The notes below the pieces were generated by a model. The model did not search any database and was not told where the DNA came from. It was given only the letters and a program-made list of their open reading frames with translations. The translations under genes were made by a program, and so were the position numbers. Source: CAZWSX01 sp964636985 (GTDB lineage Bacteria > Planctomycetota > Planctomycetia > Pirellulales > Pirellulaceae). From it: 64,000 nucleotides of DNA. The DNA is taken from positions 1 through 64,000 of the forward strand of contig CAZWSX010000021.1 in assembly GCA_964636985.1 (NCBI GenBank). Reading direction: 5' to 3'. Below are positions 51,295-61,195 of the stretch, piece after piece; position 1 is the first letter of the stretch, and the number at the start of each line of letters is the position of its first letter.

Positions 51295-54200
51295 CCTGGT
51301 TCTCGCCGTTTGTGTTTGGTGATAACACACTTCTGTGGGCGTTTAACGCAGCCGTGACGTCGACACTGGCTTGCGCGATCGCGCTGATCTTGTGCCGCAT
51401 GCGCGGGTGGTTGCTGCCCGTGCGCCACGCGCTGTTGGTGGTGGCCATTGGGGCGAGCCTGCTGCTTCCTTGGGGGATTGGCATGGTTCCGGTGCCAACG
51501 CCGTGGGCTGTTGATGTTCAGCCGGTCACGACGGCGCGTTCTCAAGGCTTCGCGGCGCCGATTCGGGGTTCGTCTGATGTCGAACCTTTAGGAGTCAACG
51601 CGGTCGCAACGCCCGCGATGGAGAACGCTCCTGCGGTTGCCAGTGAACCGGTTAAGGCGGCTTCTCAAGCAACGTCTACTGTGCCATCGCAGGTGGCCGT
51701 GCCGGCGGTGAATCTTCGGTCTGTGCCGACTCGATACCTGTCGATTGCGGGGACGATTCTCTGCGGCGCGTGGTTGCTTGGTATCGGCGCGGCTTCAGTG
51801 CGAGCGGTGATGGGGTTGATCCGTTTGCGGCAGTGGTTGAAATCGACTTCGCCTGTCGAGGATGAGGATCTTTTGGCGGCCGCACGACGGGCGGCGCGGC
51901 AGATGGATTTGCCGGCTGGTGTTCCCTTGCACGAGTCGCAAACGATCGTGGCACCCGTCACGTTGGGACTTTTTCGTCCACGGATTGTGGTGCCCGCGGG
52001 ATTAGCGTCGACTTTGTCGCCTCAACTGCTCAAAGCGGTGCTGTTGCACGAGGTTGCGCACGTGTCCCGGCGCGACTTGTGGATCGGTTTACTCCAGCAG
52101 CTGGCGCAAATAGTTTATTGGTGGAATCCGCTGGTTCATGGGGCCAGTCGTCAATTGGCCGACTGCCGGGAACAGATCTGCGACGACATTGCGACTGGAG
52201 ATCTCGCCGAGCCGCGGATATTCGCGGCGACGCTGCTGGAGATTGCCGAGCGCGCTTGTCTTCACGCGCCGGTGCCGGCAACGCTGGGAATCGGTTCGTC
52301 GTCGGCAAGTCAACTGGAAAAGCGAATTCGCCGGATCATGGCGGCGCCGGCAGCGAAAGCAGTCTGTCTCAGTCGCGGTTCGCTCGTCGGCGTGCTGGCC
52401 GTGGCACTGCTGATGACGGCGACGATTCTCTTTGCGCAAGTGCGCGTCAAGCCGCCTGCTGACAGTCCAACGGCTGCCGGCGACAAGGAGCAGCGCGAGC
52501 CTACGCTGCGCGACTTGATCCAGAAGATGGCCGAGTACGAACGGATGTACTTGCCTTTCGACATCAAGGCGATGGAGACGTTTCGTTTTCCCGACGATCT
52601 CACGCCGCAGGAACGCGCCAAGAACTTGCGGGCCGACGGCCGCAAGCACCAGCGGCTCATGGAGCAAGCCCAGGCCAAACGCCGGATCTGGCGCCGAAAG
52701 GAAACACCGCTCATCGACGACGAAGTCGAGTTCGGCAGCTACGAACAATATAGCGATGGCGATCGAATCATTTCCGTTTCGCCTAGTCCGGTGGTCATCG
52801 ATGGCGTGAAGACGCTCGAGTATCACATCAACAACAGGAAAAACCAGATTTCCAACTACGAATTCACGATGCCGCTGGTGGGCGTATTTTGCTTGTCGAC
52901 GTACAGTGCTGGCGAACTTTTTTCCGAGGCCTTCGCCGCCGAGGAGGATATCGAGCTGGCCTGGGATAACGGCGACGCCAAGCTGACGTTCGGATATGGC
53001 AAACCGCACTGGAACATGAAGTTTGTCTTGTGGTTGAGCCGCGCTCACGACTGGCACCCGATTCGCCTGCAACGGTTTATGGATGCGAAGGACGAGTTGT
53101 TCTTTGACGAATGGGAAGTCACTCAGTTCGTCCCGAAGGGAAAGGCCTGGCAGATTGCGAAAGGGACGCATCGCTATCGCAACCACCCGCCCAAGGGTGT
53201 TCCGCAGGATCCTCGGATTGCGTACTTCATGGATTTTGAAATCCTCGAGCAGAAGTATGGCGTGGAGGTCGATGCGAAGCAGTTCCAGATCGAAATCCCG
53301 GCGGACGCGAAGGTTCGCGATGACGAGAAGCCCGCCGCCGAGCAGCCTCCGCCGGCGAAGACGCGTGAGATCCAAGTGACGGTGGTCGACGTGGAGAATC
53401 GGCCGATTCCCCAGGCCATCGTTCGACTTCCGCGGTGGCCCTTTGCGGATCTCGACGAGGTTACGACGGACGGCCAGGGAGTCGCGCGATCGAGCAAAGC
53501 ACCCGCCGGCGACGTGATTGTCCAGATCGATGCCGCCGGCTATCGCTCGGCCACTTGGATCGTGGGAGATGTGAACGAACTTAAGGCGATCATGGCGCCG
53601 ATCACTGCGGGGACCGTGATTGTGCGGGGCAAGCCGATCGATAAGGCGTGGATCAAAAGCGGGCCAATCCAGTTTCGCGCCGATGGGATTCCTTACGTTC
53701 CGCAGCGCGACTGGGACGGAAGAGACGACGATTGGAGCGGTGACGATGGGCGATTCGATTTGAAGTCGCCGCTGACGCTGCGGCCCAACACCGCCGCGGT
53801 GCCGCTGATCGTGATCGATCCCGATCGGGAGAGAATGGCGATCCAGCATGTCCCAGTCAAAGAACTGGGGCTGGATCGGATGATCGAACTCAAAACGGTC
53901 TGCCGTGTTCGCGGCGAGCGGTTGCTCGAAAACATGACCGAAGCAGTTCAAGTGGGAGCCAACGTCGAAACGGCGAGCGGAGAGCCTGTTGGTTCGCTCT
54001 CGATGCGAAGAGAACTGACGCCTGAAGGTTTGCTCGTCAAGTTCGAGGTCCATTTGCCACCGGGCGACTACGTTGTGAAGGCAAATCAAACACCGTTCCA
54101 TGCGGGATTTGAAGTCCCCTTCACGATTGCCGCGGAGCAACGGGAACTCGATCTGGGGCGCAAGAGCATTTCCCCATCCGGCACGGCAGCGCTAAAAGGG

Positions 54201-54671
54201 AAGCCGGCGCCGCTATTGGACGTGAAATGGCGAGCCGACCAGCAGGCGACTTGGGAGGAGCTGCGCGGGCAGGTGGTCGTGCTCGAATTTTGGGGAACGT
54301 GGTGTGCGCCGTGCGTGGCCGGCATGCCGACGCTGATGGAGATCCAGCAGCAGTTTCGCGACCAGAAAGTGCGATGGATTGCGATCCACACGCCTGATCA
54401 AAAGTCGTTCGAGGAGTTCGATCGTGATTTAGGGGAACTGCAGGAGAACGCTTGGAACAAGCGTGCGATTCCCTTTACGACGGTGATCGACGTGCCCGCC
54501 GGCGGCACGAAATTCACGGGCCGCACCAGCGAAGCCTACGGAGTTTCCGAGTGGCCGACGCTGATTGTGGTCGACCCGCAAGGCAACGTGGCGGGCTCGG
54601 TGACGAAGAACAATCTGGCCGATACGATTCGGCGGTTGCTGGGGGATGCGGCGGACGAACCACAGCCGTAA
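51291..54671 (+). CDS. M56 (BlaR1-like) membrane metallopeptidase fused to thioredoxin domain
   Basis: An 1126-residue protein. Membrane helices are at about 12-35, 42-63 and 148-175. The M56 protease domain carries HEVAH (253-257) with YWWNPLVHGASRQLADCREQICDD downstream (quoted by its parts), and a fourth helix lies near 362-384. A long extracytoplasmic part includes a region at about 415-680 of unknown fold, a carboxypeptidase-regulatory-like (CNA-B type) domain near 695-770, and a TlpA-like thioredoxin domain at about 985-1120 with WCAPC (Cys1005, Cys1008). Classical BlaR1 has a penicillin-binding sensor there instead. This suggests that redox or another envelope signal, not beta-lactam, drives release of the BlaI-type repressor. 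Confidence 0.9.
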   Translation: MTWFSPFVFGDNTLLWAFNAAVTSTLACAIALILCRMRGWLLPVRHALLVVAIGASLLLPWGIGMVPVPTPWAVDVQPVTTARSQGFAAPIRGSSDVEPLGVNAVATPAMENAPAVASEPVKAASQATSTVPSQVAVPAVNLRSVPTRYLSIAGTILCGAWLLGIGAASVRAVMGLIRLRQWLKSTSPVEDEDLLAAARRAARQMDLPAGVPLHESQTIVAPVTLGLFRPRIVVPAGLASTLSPQLLKAVLLHEVAHVSRRDLWIGLLQQLAQIVYWWNPLVHGASRQLADCREQICDDIATGDLAEPRIFAATLLEIAERACLHAPVPATLGIGSSSASQLEKRIRRIMAAPAAKAVCLSRGSLVGVLAVALLMTATILFAQVRVKPPADSPTAAGDKEQREPTLRDLIQKMAEYERMYLPFDIKAMETFRFPDDLTPQERAKNLRADGRKHQRLMEQAQAKRRIWRRKETPLIDDEVEFGSYEQYSDGDRIISVSPSPVVIDGVKTLEYHINNRKNQISNYEFTMPLVGVFCLSTYSAGELFSEAFAAEEDIELAWDNGDAKLTFGYGKPHWNMKFVLWLSRAHDWHPIRLQRFMDAKDELFFDEWEVTQFVPKGKAWQIAKGTHRYRNHPPKGVPQDPRIAYFMDFEILEQKYGVEVDAKQFQIEIPADAKVRDDEKPAAEQPPPAKTREIQVTVVDVENRPIPQAIVRLPRWPFADLDEVTTDGQGVARSSKAPAGDVIVQIDAAGYRSATWIVGDVNELKAIMAPITAGTVIVRGKPIDKAWIKSGPIQFRADGIPYVPQRDWDGRDDDWSGDDGRFDLKSPLTLRPNTAAVPLIVIDPDRERMAIQHVPVKELGLDRMIELKTVCRVRGERLLENMTEAVQVGANVETASGEPVGSLSMRRELTPEGLLVKFEVHLPPGDYVVKANQTPFHAGFEVPFTIAAEQRELDLGRKSISPSGTAALKGKPAPLLDVKWRADQQATWEELRGQVVVLEFWGTWCAPCVAGMPTLMEIQQQFRDQKVRWIAIHTPDQKSFEEFDRDLGELQENAWNKRAIPFTTVIDVPAGGTKFTGRTSEAYGVSEWPTLIVVDPQGNVAGSVTKNNLADTIRRLLGDAADEPQP

Positions 54672-54738
54672 GGAGGTTTCGTCCATGTGTGGTTAGGCCG
54701 GCCCGTTGGGGCTGCTGTGCGTAGGCCAAGATCGCCAC

Positions 54739-57700
54739 CTACCAACCCCGCCCGCGCAAATCGAGCGTGCACGGAAAATCTGTCGGCGGCGGCTCATCGC
54801 GCAGCGCAACGCTTCCACCCGTGTGACCAAACGGCAGAAACCGCGCCGCTCGGCGGCACTCGGCTTCTAACGCATTCACCGGAAAGACATTCGGATTGAT
54901 CCCGCCCGGATGTTCGATGTGATACTTGCAGCCGGCGATCGATCGCCCGGCCGCGACATCAACCAGGTCGAACACCAGCGGCGTGTGGGCGCGAATCGTC
55001 GGGTGCAAACACGAGGCCGGCTGCCAACTGCGGAAGCGAACGGCACCCACGTACTCGCCCGGTACGCCCGTTGGTTGCAGCGGAATCTTGCGGCCATTGC
55101 AGGCAACAGCGACTCGTTCGTCGGCTCGACCAAAGACTTTGAGTTGAAGCCGCTCGCACGACGAGTCGACAAACCGCGTGGTCCCGCCGCCAGCCGGCTC
55201 CTCGCCAAGCACGTACCACGGCTCCAGGGCTTGTCGGACTTCCAAGCGCAGGCCATCGCGGGCAATCTCGCCAACGAAAGGGCAACGGAACTCCCAGTGC
55301 GGCAGAAACCAATCGAACTCGATCGGAAACTCCGCTCGCCGCAAATCGCGCACGACCTCGGCCATATCGAGCCACAGGTAGTGCGGCATCATCCAACGAT
55401 CGTGCAGCGCCGTTCCCCAGCGAATCAGTCGCCCTTGGTACGGCTGTTTCCAAAACCAGGCCGTGAGCGCGCGGACGAGCAACTGTTGCACCAGGCTCAT
55501 TCGAGGGTGGGGTGGCATCTCGAAGGCCCGCAGCTCGACAAGGCCAAGCCGCCCCGTCGATGAGTCGGGCGAAAAGAGCTTGTCGATGCAAAACTCCGCC
55601 CGGTGCGTGTTGCCCGTCAAGTCGGTCAGCAAGTGGCGGAAGACGCGGTCGACCAACCACGGCGGGAAATGGCCGCGATCGGGAACTTGCTCGAACGCCA
55701 ATTCCATTTCGTAGATCGAATCGCGTCGTGCCTCGTCGACGCGCGGCGCCTGGCTCGTCGGGCCAATGAACATGCTCGAAAACAAATACGACAGCGACGG
55801 GTGATTGTTCCAATACGAAATGAAACTCCGCAGCAAATCGGGCCGCCGCAGGAATGGGCTATCGGCCGTCGTCGGCCCACCGAGCACGACGTGGTTGCCG
55901 CCGCCGGTGCCGCTGTGCTTGCCATCGACCTGAAATTTCTCGGTTCGCAGTCGCGACCAATAAGCGTCCTCGTACAGGCCGAGCGTGATCTCCTTCGCCT
56001 CTTCCCAATCCTTGGCAGGAGGGACGTTCACTTCGATCACGCCTGGGTCGGGTGTCACCTTGAACGATTTCAGCCGCGGGTCGTGCGGCGGAAGATAGCC
56101 TTCGATCACCACCGGGCGTTCGATCGCCACGGCCGTTTGCTCGATGAACGCAAGCAACTCCACGTAATCTTCCAGCATGCTCACCGGCGGCATGAAGACG
56201 TGCAGGCGCCCATCGCGCGGTTCGATGCATAGCGCCGTCCGGACCGCGGCGCCGGGTCCACTCACCAAGTCGGGCGGCTGTTGTTCGACAATGGCCCTCG
56301 AAAGAAGCTGCCGCAACTCCGCGCGATCGCGCATCACGCCACGAATTTCGAAGGCTTGCTGGGTTCCTCGCCCCGACTCGATCCGCTTGCGCAGCTCTTC
56401 GTACTGCGGCAACTGCGGCCAGTCGCTCATCATGTCGCGCGGCCAAGTAGAGGGCTGACTCCAAGCTCCGGAGCCGGGCAGCGAATCGAGCGGCAATCGC
56501 AAGCCGATAGGCGAGTCGCCCGGAATCAGCATCAGTCGCGGCGCGCGCATCGGCCAGGGACCACTCGTCCAATTCGGCCGGGCTTGCCACCAAGCGCGAG
56601 TCAGTGGCAGAACATAGCCGACAGGCCTGGTCAAGCCTTGTTCGACCAATCGGGCCAGGCGTCGGCGTTCTTCGTGGTCTTCGAGTTTGGAGTTGAGCGG
56701 ATCGACATCAACCGGCAATCGTCGCTCGACGTGCATCGCATGCCAAGGGTCTTCGTACGCGGGGCGAATCCATTTCGATTCGACTTCCAGCGTTCGCGCC
56801 AGTGCCACCGAGAACGCCGCGGCGAGTTCCGTATCGGCCGCCGAAGGTTCTCGACGTTGCACCAAGGTATCGCCCGCCAGGGCCAGCCACTTGGGGTCTT
56901 GCCACAGCGGCTCGCCGTCGGTTCGCCAGAGACACGTAAAGGCCCACCGGGGCAGCGATTCGCCGGGATACCACTTTCCCTGTCCGTAGTGCAGAAACCC
57001 CTTAGGGGCATACCGCTGATGGAGTCTGCGGATCAAGTTGGCCGAGTACATCGCCTTCGTCGGCCCGACCGCTTCGATGTTCCACTCCGGGCTGTCGACG
57101 TTATCGATCGAAACGAACGTCGGCTCGCCCCCCATCGTCAACCGCACATCGTCGCGCTTAAGGATCTCGTCAACGTGTTGCCCAGCACGATCGACGGCTT
57201 CCCATTGGGCGTCGGTATAGGGCTTCGTAACGCGCGGGTCTTCGTGGACCCGCGTTACCGTCATCTTGAAATCGAACTTCGTTTCGCATGGCTCCAGCAA
57301 ACCGGAGATCGGCGCCGCCGTTTGCGGGGCGGGTGTCGCGGCCAACGGCAAGTGCCCTTCGCCTGTGAAGAGACCCGAGGTTGGATCGAGTCCCACCCAA
57401 CCCGCACCCGGCAAAAAGACCTCCGTCCAAGCGTGCAAATCGGTGAAGTCGACCTCGGTCCCCGAGGGGCCGTCGAGCGACTTCACATCCGGCGTCAGTT
57501 GAATCAAGTAGCCCGAGACAAACCGCGCGGCGAGTCCGAAGTGCCGCAAGATCTGGACCAAGAGCCACGCCGAGTCGCGGCAACTCCCCGACTTCCGCTG
57601 CAGCGTCTCCTCGGCCGTCTGAACGCCCGGCTCCATCCGGATCAAGTACTTGATGTCCTTTTGGAGCTTTTGATTCAAATCGACCAGGAAGTTAATGGTC

Positions 57701-58119
57701 CGCCGAGGGCGAACGTCGATGCCAGCGATGTACGCCGCCAGGAGCGGGCTATTCGCCGGCGGGTCGAGAAACGGCTTAAGGTCCTTGGCCAGATCGGGAT
57801 CGTACTTGAAAGGGAATTCGGTCCCGTACTCTTCGACGAAGAAGTCGAACGGGTTGATCACCGTCATCTCGGCAATCAGGTCGACCGTGACTTTGAGCTC
57901 GCGCGTGACGTCTGGAAAAACGAGCCGGGCCGCGAAGTTACCAAATGGATCCTGCTGCCAATTGAGAAACTGCTTGGATGGTTCGACATTGAGCGAATAG
58001 GCCAGCACCGGCGTGCGGCAATGCGGCGCCGGACGAAGCCGAATAGTCTGCGCCCCCAGCTGAATCGGCCGGTCGTACAGATATTGGGTCACATGGTGCA
58101 AAGCCACCCGAATCGGCAT
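54739..58119 (-). CDS. Transglutaminase-like / DUF2126 protein
   Basis: A protein of about 1126 residues. The N-terminal transglutaminase region (with the usual beta-rich leader, LHHVTQYLYDRPIQLGAQ) carries the triad Cys180 (KSGSCRDSAW), His229 (DLHAWTEVFLPG) and Asp245 (VGLDPTSG). The C-terminal 750 residues are the DUF2126 region. Such proteins occur with alpha-E and circularly permuted ATP-grasp proteins, as here. Comparative genomics has suggested a peptide-synthesis or peptide-tagging pathway, but its product is not established. A start at 58119 is preferred (MPIRVALHH), although a longer in-frame start exists at 58155. Confidence 0.9.
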   Translation of the reverse strand: MPIRVALHHVTQYLYDRPIQLGAQTIRLRPAPHCRTPVLAYSLNVEPSKQFLNWQQDPFGNFAARLVFPDVTRELKVTVDLIAEMTVINPFDFFVEEYGTEFPFKYDPDLAKDLKPFLDPPANSPLLAAYIAGIDVRPRRTINFLVDLNQKLQKDIKYLIRMEPGVQTAEETLQRKSGSCRDSAWLLVQILRHFGLAARFVSGYLIQLTPDVKSLDGPSGTEVDFTDLHAWTEVFLPGAGWVGLDPTSGLFTGEGHLPLAATPAPQTAAPISGLLEPCETKFDFKMTVTRVHEDPRVTKPYTDAQWEAVDRAGQHVDEILKRDDVRLTMGGEPTFVSIDNVDSPEWNIEAVGPTKAMYSANLIRRLHQRYAPKGFLHYGQGKWYPGESLPRWAFTCLWRTDGEPLWQDPKWLALAGDTLVQRREPSAADTELAAAFSVALARTLEVESKWIRPAYEDPWHAMHVERRLPVDVDPLNSKLEDHEERRRLARLVEQGLTRPVGYVLPLTRAWWQARPNWTSGPWPMRAPRLMLIPGDSPIGLRLPLDSLPGSGAWSQPSTWPRDMMSDWPQLPQYEELRKRIESGRGTQQAFEIRGVMRDRAELRQLLSRAIVEQQPPDLVSGPGAAVRTALCIEPRDGRLHVFMPPVSMLEDYVELLAFIEQTAVAIERPVVIEGYLPPHDPRLKSFKVTPDPGVIEVNVPPAKDWEEAKEITLGLYEDAYWSRLRTEKFQVDGKHSGTGGGNHVVLGGPTTADSPFLRRPDLLRSFISYWNNHPSLSYLFSSMFIGPTSQAPRVDEARRDSIYEMELAFEQVPDRGHFPPWLVDRVFRHLLTDLTGNTHRAEFCIDKLFSPDSSTGRLGLVELRAFEMPPHPRMSLVQQLLVRALTAWFWKQPYQGRLIRWGTALHDRWMMPHYLWLDMAEVVRDLRRAEFPIEFDWFLPHWEFRCPFVGEIARDGLRLEVRQALEPWYVLGEEPAGGGTTRFVDSSCERLQLKVFGRADERVAVACNGRKIPLQPTGVPGEYVGAVRFRSWQPASCLHPTIRAHTPLVFDLVDVAAGRSIAGCKYHIEHPGGINPNVFPVNALEAECRRAARFLPFGHTGGSVALRDEPPPTDFPCTLDLRGRGW

Positions 58120-58197
58120 GAAGCAAACTTTCGTCGAAGTGTGGGAATGAGCCAATCCATCGGCATGAGAACGTGATCTGTCGGTTGCGAGCGGACC

Positions 58198-59163
58198 CTA
58201 CTGCTGCTGCTGGCCCTCGGGAGTGATCTCAAAGAAAGAGTGAAAGATCGCCTCACCGATTTCATTCAACCGGAGCTGGAACTGGTCGACGAACTCGTGC
58301 AGCCCGCCGGAAATGATGTCCTCGATCCGCGTGTAGCTGAGCTGCGCGTTGAGCTGTCCCAGCAGCTGCTCGGCCCGATTGGTGAACTGCCCCGGCCGGC
58401 TCTCGGTGATGCCGCGCAATGCTTCTTCGGCTTCGCCTACGCAAAAGCGGAACGACCGCGGGAAGTGCCGGTCGAGGATCAAAAACTCCGCCACCTTCTG
58501 CGGCTCGATCCGCCCGAATCGTTTGCGGTACATGTGGAGTGCACCCGTCGATTCGAGCAGCGCCGACCACTGGACGATATCGATCGTCGAACCGACGGCC
58601 GAAATGTCCGGCAGCAACGTAAAGTATTTCACGTCGAGAATCCGCGACGTTTTATCGGCCCGTTCCAGCAACCGGCCCAGCTGGCCGAAGCTGTACGCTT
58701 CGCCATGGCTCATCGTCGCCTCGGTCACGCCGATCACCTGATGGCTCATCCGCTTGGCGCGTTCCATAAAATCGCGCGGACTCTCGATGATCCGCGAGGC
58801 ATCCAGCAAGGCGTCGCGAACCCGCAAGTAAAAGCGGTTGATCGCTTCCCACATCGGGTTCGGCAAGATGTCGCGAATCGTCCGCGCGTTCTCCCGCGCG
58901 CGGTTCAAGCACGACAAGATCGAGTTGAAATTCTTCTCCTCGAAAATCATGAACCGCAGCACGTTGTCGCGGTTGATCGCCCCGTACAGTTCCTTGAAAT
59001 AACGGTCGTCGCCGCTGGCAAAGATCAGCGGCGCCCACTGCGCTTCGGTATTCTCTTCGCCCAGACTGATCGCGACGCTCACGTCGATAAAGCGCGCGAC
59101 ATTCTCCGCCCGCTCCAGATAGCGACCCATCCAATAAACACTTTCGGCAACGCGACTCAACAC
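58198..59163 (-). CDS. Alpha-E (DUF403) domain protein
   Basis: A 321-residue all-helical protein. It begins LSRVAESVYWMGRYLERAENVARFIDV, the typical opening of the alpha-E family (quoted by its parts), with several Glu- and Arg-containing helices throughout. I choose GTG at 59163 because GGGGAG lies 9 bases upstream and the family starts here; an in-frame ATG at 59244 would add 27 unconserved residues. Alpha-E proteins accompany circularly permuted ATP-grasp and transglutaminase-like proteins; their biochemical role is unknown. Confidence 0.92.
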   Translation of the reverse strand: MLSRVAESVYWMGRYLERAENVARFIDVSVAISLGEENTEAQWAPLIFASGDDRYFKELYGAINRDNVLRFMIFEEKNFNSILSCLNRARENARTIRDILPNPMWEAINRFYLRVRDALLDASRIIESPRDFMERAKRMSHQVIGVTEATMSHGEAYSFGQLGRLLERADKTSRILDVKYFTLLPDISAVGSTIDIVQWSALLESTGALHMYRKRFGRIEPQKVAEFLILDRHFPRSFRFCVGEAEEALRGITESRPGQFTNRAEQLLGQLNAQLSYTRIEDIISGGLHEFVDQFQLRLNEIGEAIFHSFFEITPEGQQQQ

Positions 59164-59275
59164 AGCGAGAGGCTCCCCAGGCGGACTGAAACGAGGTGGA
59201 CCGTGATGAAACCGATTCTTTCGGAATTGCTGTGGAGTGTACACAGGCGGTTGACCCGTGCCACGTGATGGGCGA

Positions 59276-60754
59276 CTAAGTCGCCAGTCCGTTGAGAATC
59301 ACCCAAGTATCCTTGCTGCCACCTCCTTGGGAACTGTTAACGACCATCGAGCCTTCCCGCAACGCGACGCGAGTCAATCCGCCAGGCAACACAAAGAACC
59401 GATCGCCGTACAAGATAAAGGGTCGCAAGTCGACGTGCCGCGGCGCCAAGCCTTCGCCGACGATGGTCGGAACCGTCGACAGCGTCAGGAACGGTTGAGC
59501 GATGTAATTGCGCGGGTTCCGCTGGACGTCGCGCGCCGCCTTGGCAAGTTCGTCTTTCGACGCGCGCGGACCCAGCGTGATGCCATAGCCGCCCGACTCG
59601 TTGGTGGGTTTTACTACGAGCTCCTCGATGTGCTCCAGCACATACTTCCGTTGTTCCTCGTCCGAGCAAACATACGTCGGCACGTTCTTGAGGATCGCTT
59701 CTTCGTTCAAGTAGTACTTGATGATCTGCGGCACGTACGCGTAAACCGCTTTGTCGTCCGCGACGCCAGTCCCCGGTGCATTCGCCAGCGTGACATTGCC
59801 CGCTCGGTACGCTTCCATCACGCCGGGCACGCCCAGCATCGAGTCTTTGCGGAAACATTTGGGATCGATGAAGTCGTCGTCGATCCGGCGATAGATCACG
59901 TCGACCCGCTGCAATCCCTTGGTGGTCCGCATGTAGACCACTTTGTTCAGCACCACCAGGTCGCTGCCCGAAACGAGTTCGATCCCCATCTGCCGCGCCA
60001 GGAACGAATGCTCGAAGTACGCCGAGTTGTAAATGCCCGGCGACATCAGCACGGCCGTGGGCGACGGACCCGCCGCCGGCGGCGCCGTTTGCAGGAGCGT
60101 TTCGAGCAACCGCTCTGGATAGTCTTCCACCGGCGCGATCGCCGCGCCGCGAAAGACCTCCGGCATCACCGTCTTCATCAACTCGCGATTCTCGAGCACG
60201 TACGAAACGCCCGAGGGGCACCGCAGGTTATCCTCCAGAACGTAGATCTCGCCATTGGCGTCGCGGACCAGGTCGGTCCCCGTGATGTGCGTCCACACAC
60301 CCTTGGGTGGACGAAAGCCTTCCATCTGTGGGCGATACGTCGTGGCCGACATCACCAGGTCATAGGGCACCACGCCATCGTGGAGAATCTGTTTGTTGCT
60401 GTAGATGTCGTCGAGAAACAGATTCAGCGCGCGGATCCGCTGCTTGAGTCCAGCCTCCATCATCCGCCATTCCAGCGCTGCAATCACCCGCGGAACCAGG
60501 TCGAACGGCCAGATCTTCTCGGTCCCTTCACGGTGACCATACACGGCGAACGTGATCCCCTTTTCGCGGAGCTGTTCTTCGGCCGTTTTCTGCCGGCCCG
60601 AAAGGTCGGTCAAGTTCACCAGGCGATGCGCCAAATTCGGATGGCGGGGAGCACCGTCGCCATCAACGAATTCGTCAAAGGCCCGTTGCGGAGCGTAAAG
60701 TTGCAGCACGATTTTCAAACTCCGAGGAGCGAGCGGGAGATTCGCCACCCGCAA
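59276..60754 (-). CDS. Circularly permuted ATP-grasp protein (DUF404/DUF407)
   Basis: A protein of about 490 residues of the circularly permuted ATP-grasp family. Motifs include HREGTEKIWPFDLVPRVI, LNLFLDDIYSNKQILHDGVV, YVLEDNLRCPSGVSYVLENR and NEEAILKNVPTYVC. This family is predicted to form amide bonds, joining carboxylates to amines. It lies upstream of alpha-E and the transglutaminase-like gene on the same strand, with gaps of 112 and 78 bp. No ATG is available at the N-terminus; initiation may use TTG at 60754 or GTG at 60748. Confidence 0.92.
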   Translation of the reverse strand: MRVANLPLAPRSLKIVLQLYAPQRAFDEFVDGDGAPRHPNLAHRLVNLTDLSGRQKTAEEQLREKGITFAVYGHREGTEKIWPFDLVPRVIAALEWRMMEAGLKQRIRALNLFLDDIYSNKQILHDGVVPYDLVMSATTYRPQMEGFRPPKGVWTHITGTDLVRDANGEIYVLEDNLRCPSGVSYVLENRELMKTVMPEVFRGAAIAPVEDYPERLLETLLQTAPPAAGPSPTAVLMSPGIYNSAYFEHSFLARQMGIELVSGSDLVVLNKVVYMRTTKGLQRVDVIYRRIDDDFIDPKCFRKDSMLGVPGVMEAYRAGNVTLANAPGTGVADDKAVYAYVPQIIKYYLNEEAILKNVPTYVCSDEEQRKYVLEHIEELVVKPTNESGGYGITLGPRASKDELAKAARDVQRNPRNYIAQPFLTLSTVPTIVGEGLAPRHVDLRPFILYGDRFFVLPGGLTRVALREGSMVVNSSQGGGSKDTWVILNGLAT

Positions 60755-61195
60755 TGTGCAAGTTTCAGGCCAAGAGGGAGGTTAAGTTCACAATACGCGA
60801 TTCTGCGAAAACCCTCGATATTGTTTGGTTATTCTGGCGCAAGGGCCTTTGTGCATAGCGCGCGTTCTAGGCACGCCTGCTTACTGGGCTCGCAGACAAT
60901 CGGCACAGCTTAACATCGGCCAACGGCCGCTCAGCCTACCGCGCCACTTGCGAAACCCACGGGATGAATCTTGAAATTCGCCGAAAGAAACTCTACCAAC
61001 CCAAAAGAGGGGTCTTCGAGGTAATTGATTTTCCAAGATTCGTCAAACCAACCAGAATACGGTTTGGAGCCCTCGCACCATTTACTTATGGGCTTCCTTA
61101 TCTTCGGCGAAACTTTCCTCCCCTCGCCGGGTATTACCCCATGAACTCCACAGCCTTGGGAGTGCGTTTTGGCCATAAACGCGGTTGAGAACGAT
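60755..61195. other. Spacer between the ATP-grasp gene and ECF sigma 2
   Basis: A 441-bp region between divergent genes. Short reading frames on both strands (for example 60931-61176 minus) have no recognisable domain. Base composition is less GC-rich at 60960-61120 than in the flanking genes. Promoters for both directions must lie here but I cannot place them with confidence. Confidence 0.4.

Noticed and set aside
50878..54671. Calling the BlaI/M56 pair a beta-lactam resistance operon
   Set aside because: There is no beta-lactamase or penicillin-binding sensor domain; the external part is thioredoxin-like.
54739..60754. Reading the ATP-grasp/alpha-E/transglutaminase trio as a phage-defence island
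   Set aside because: The families are widespread housekeeping-like associations, with no integrase, toxin or nuclease nearby.
60931..61188. Short frames on both strands before the second ECF sigma gene
   Set aside because: No domain, no convincing ribosome site, and the two overlap each other.
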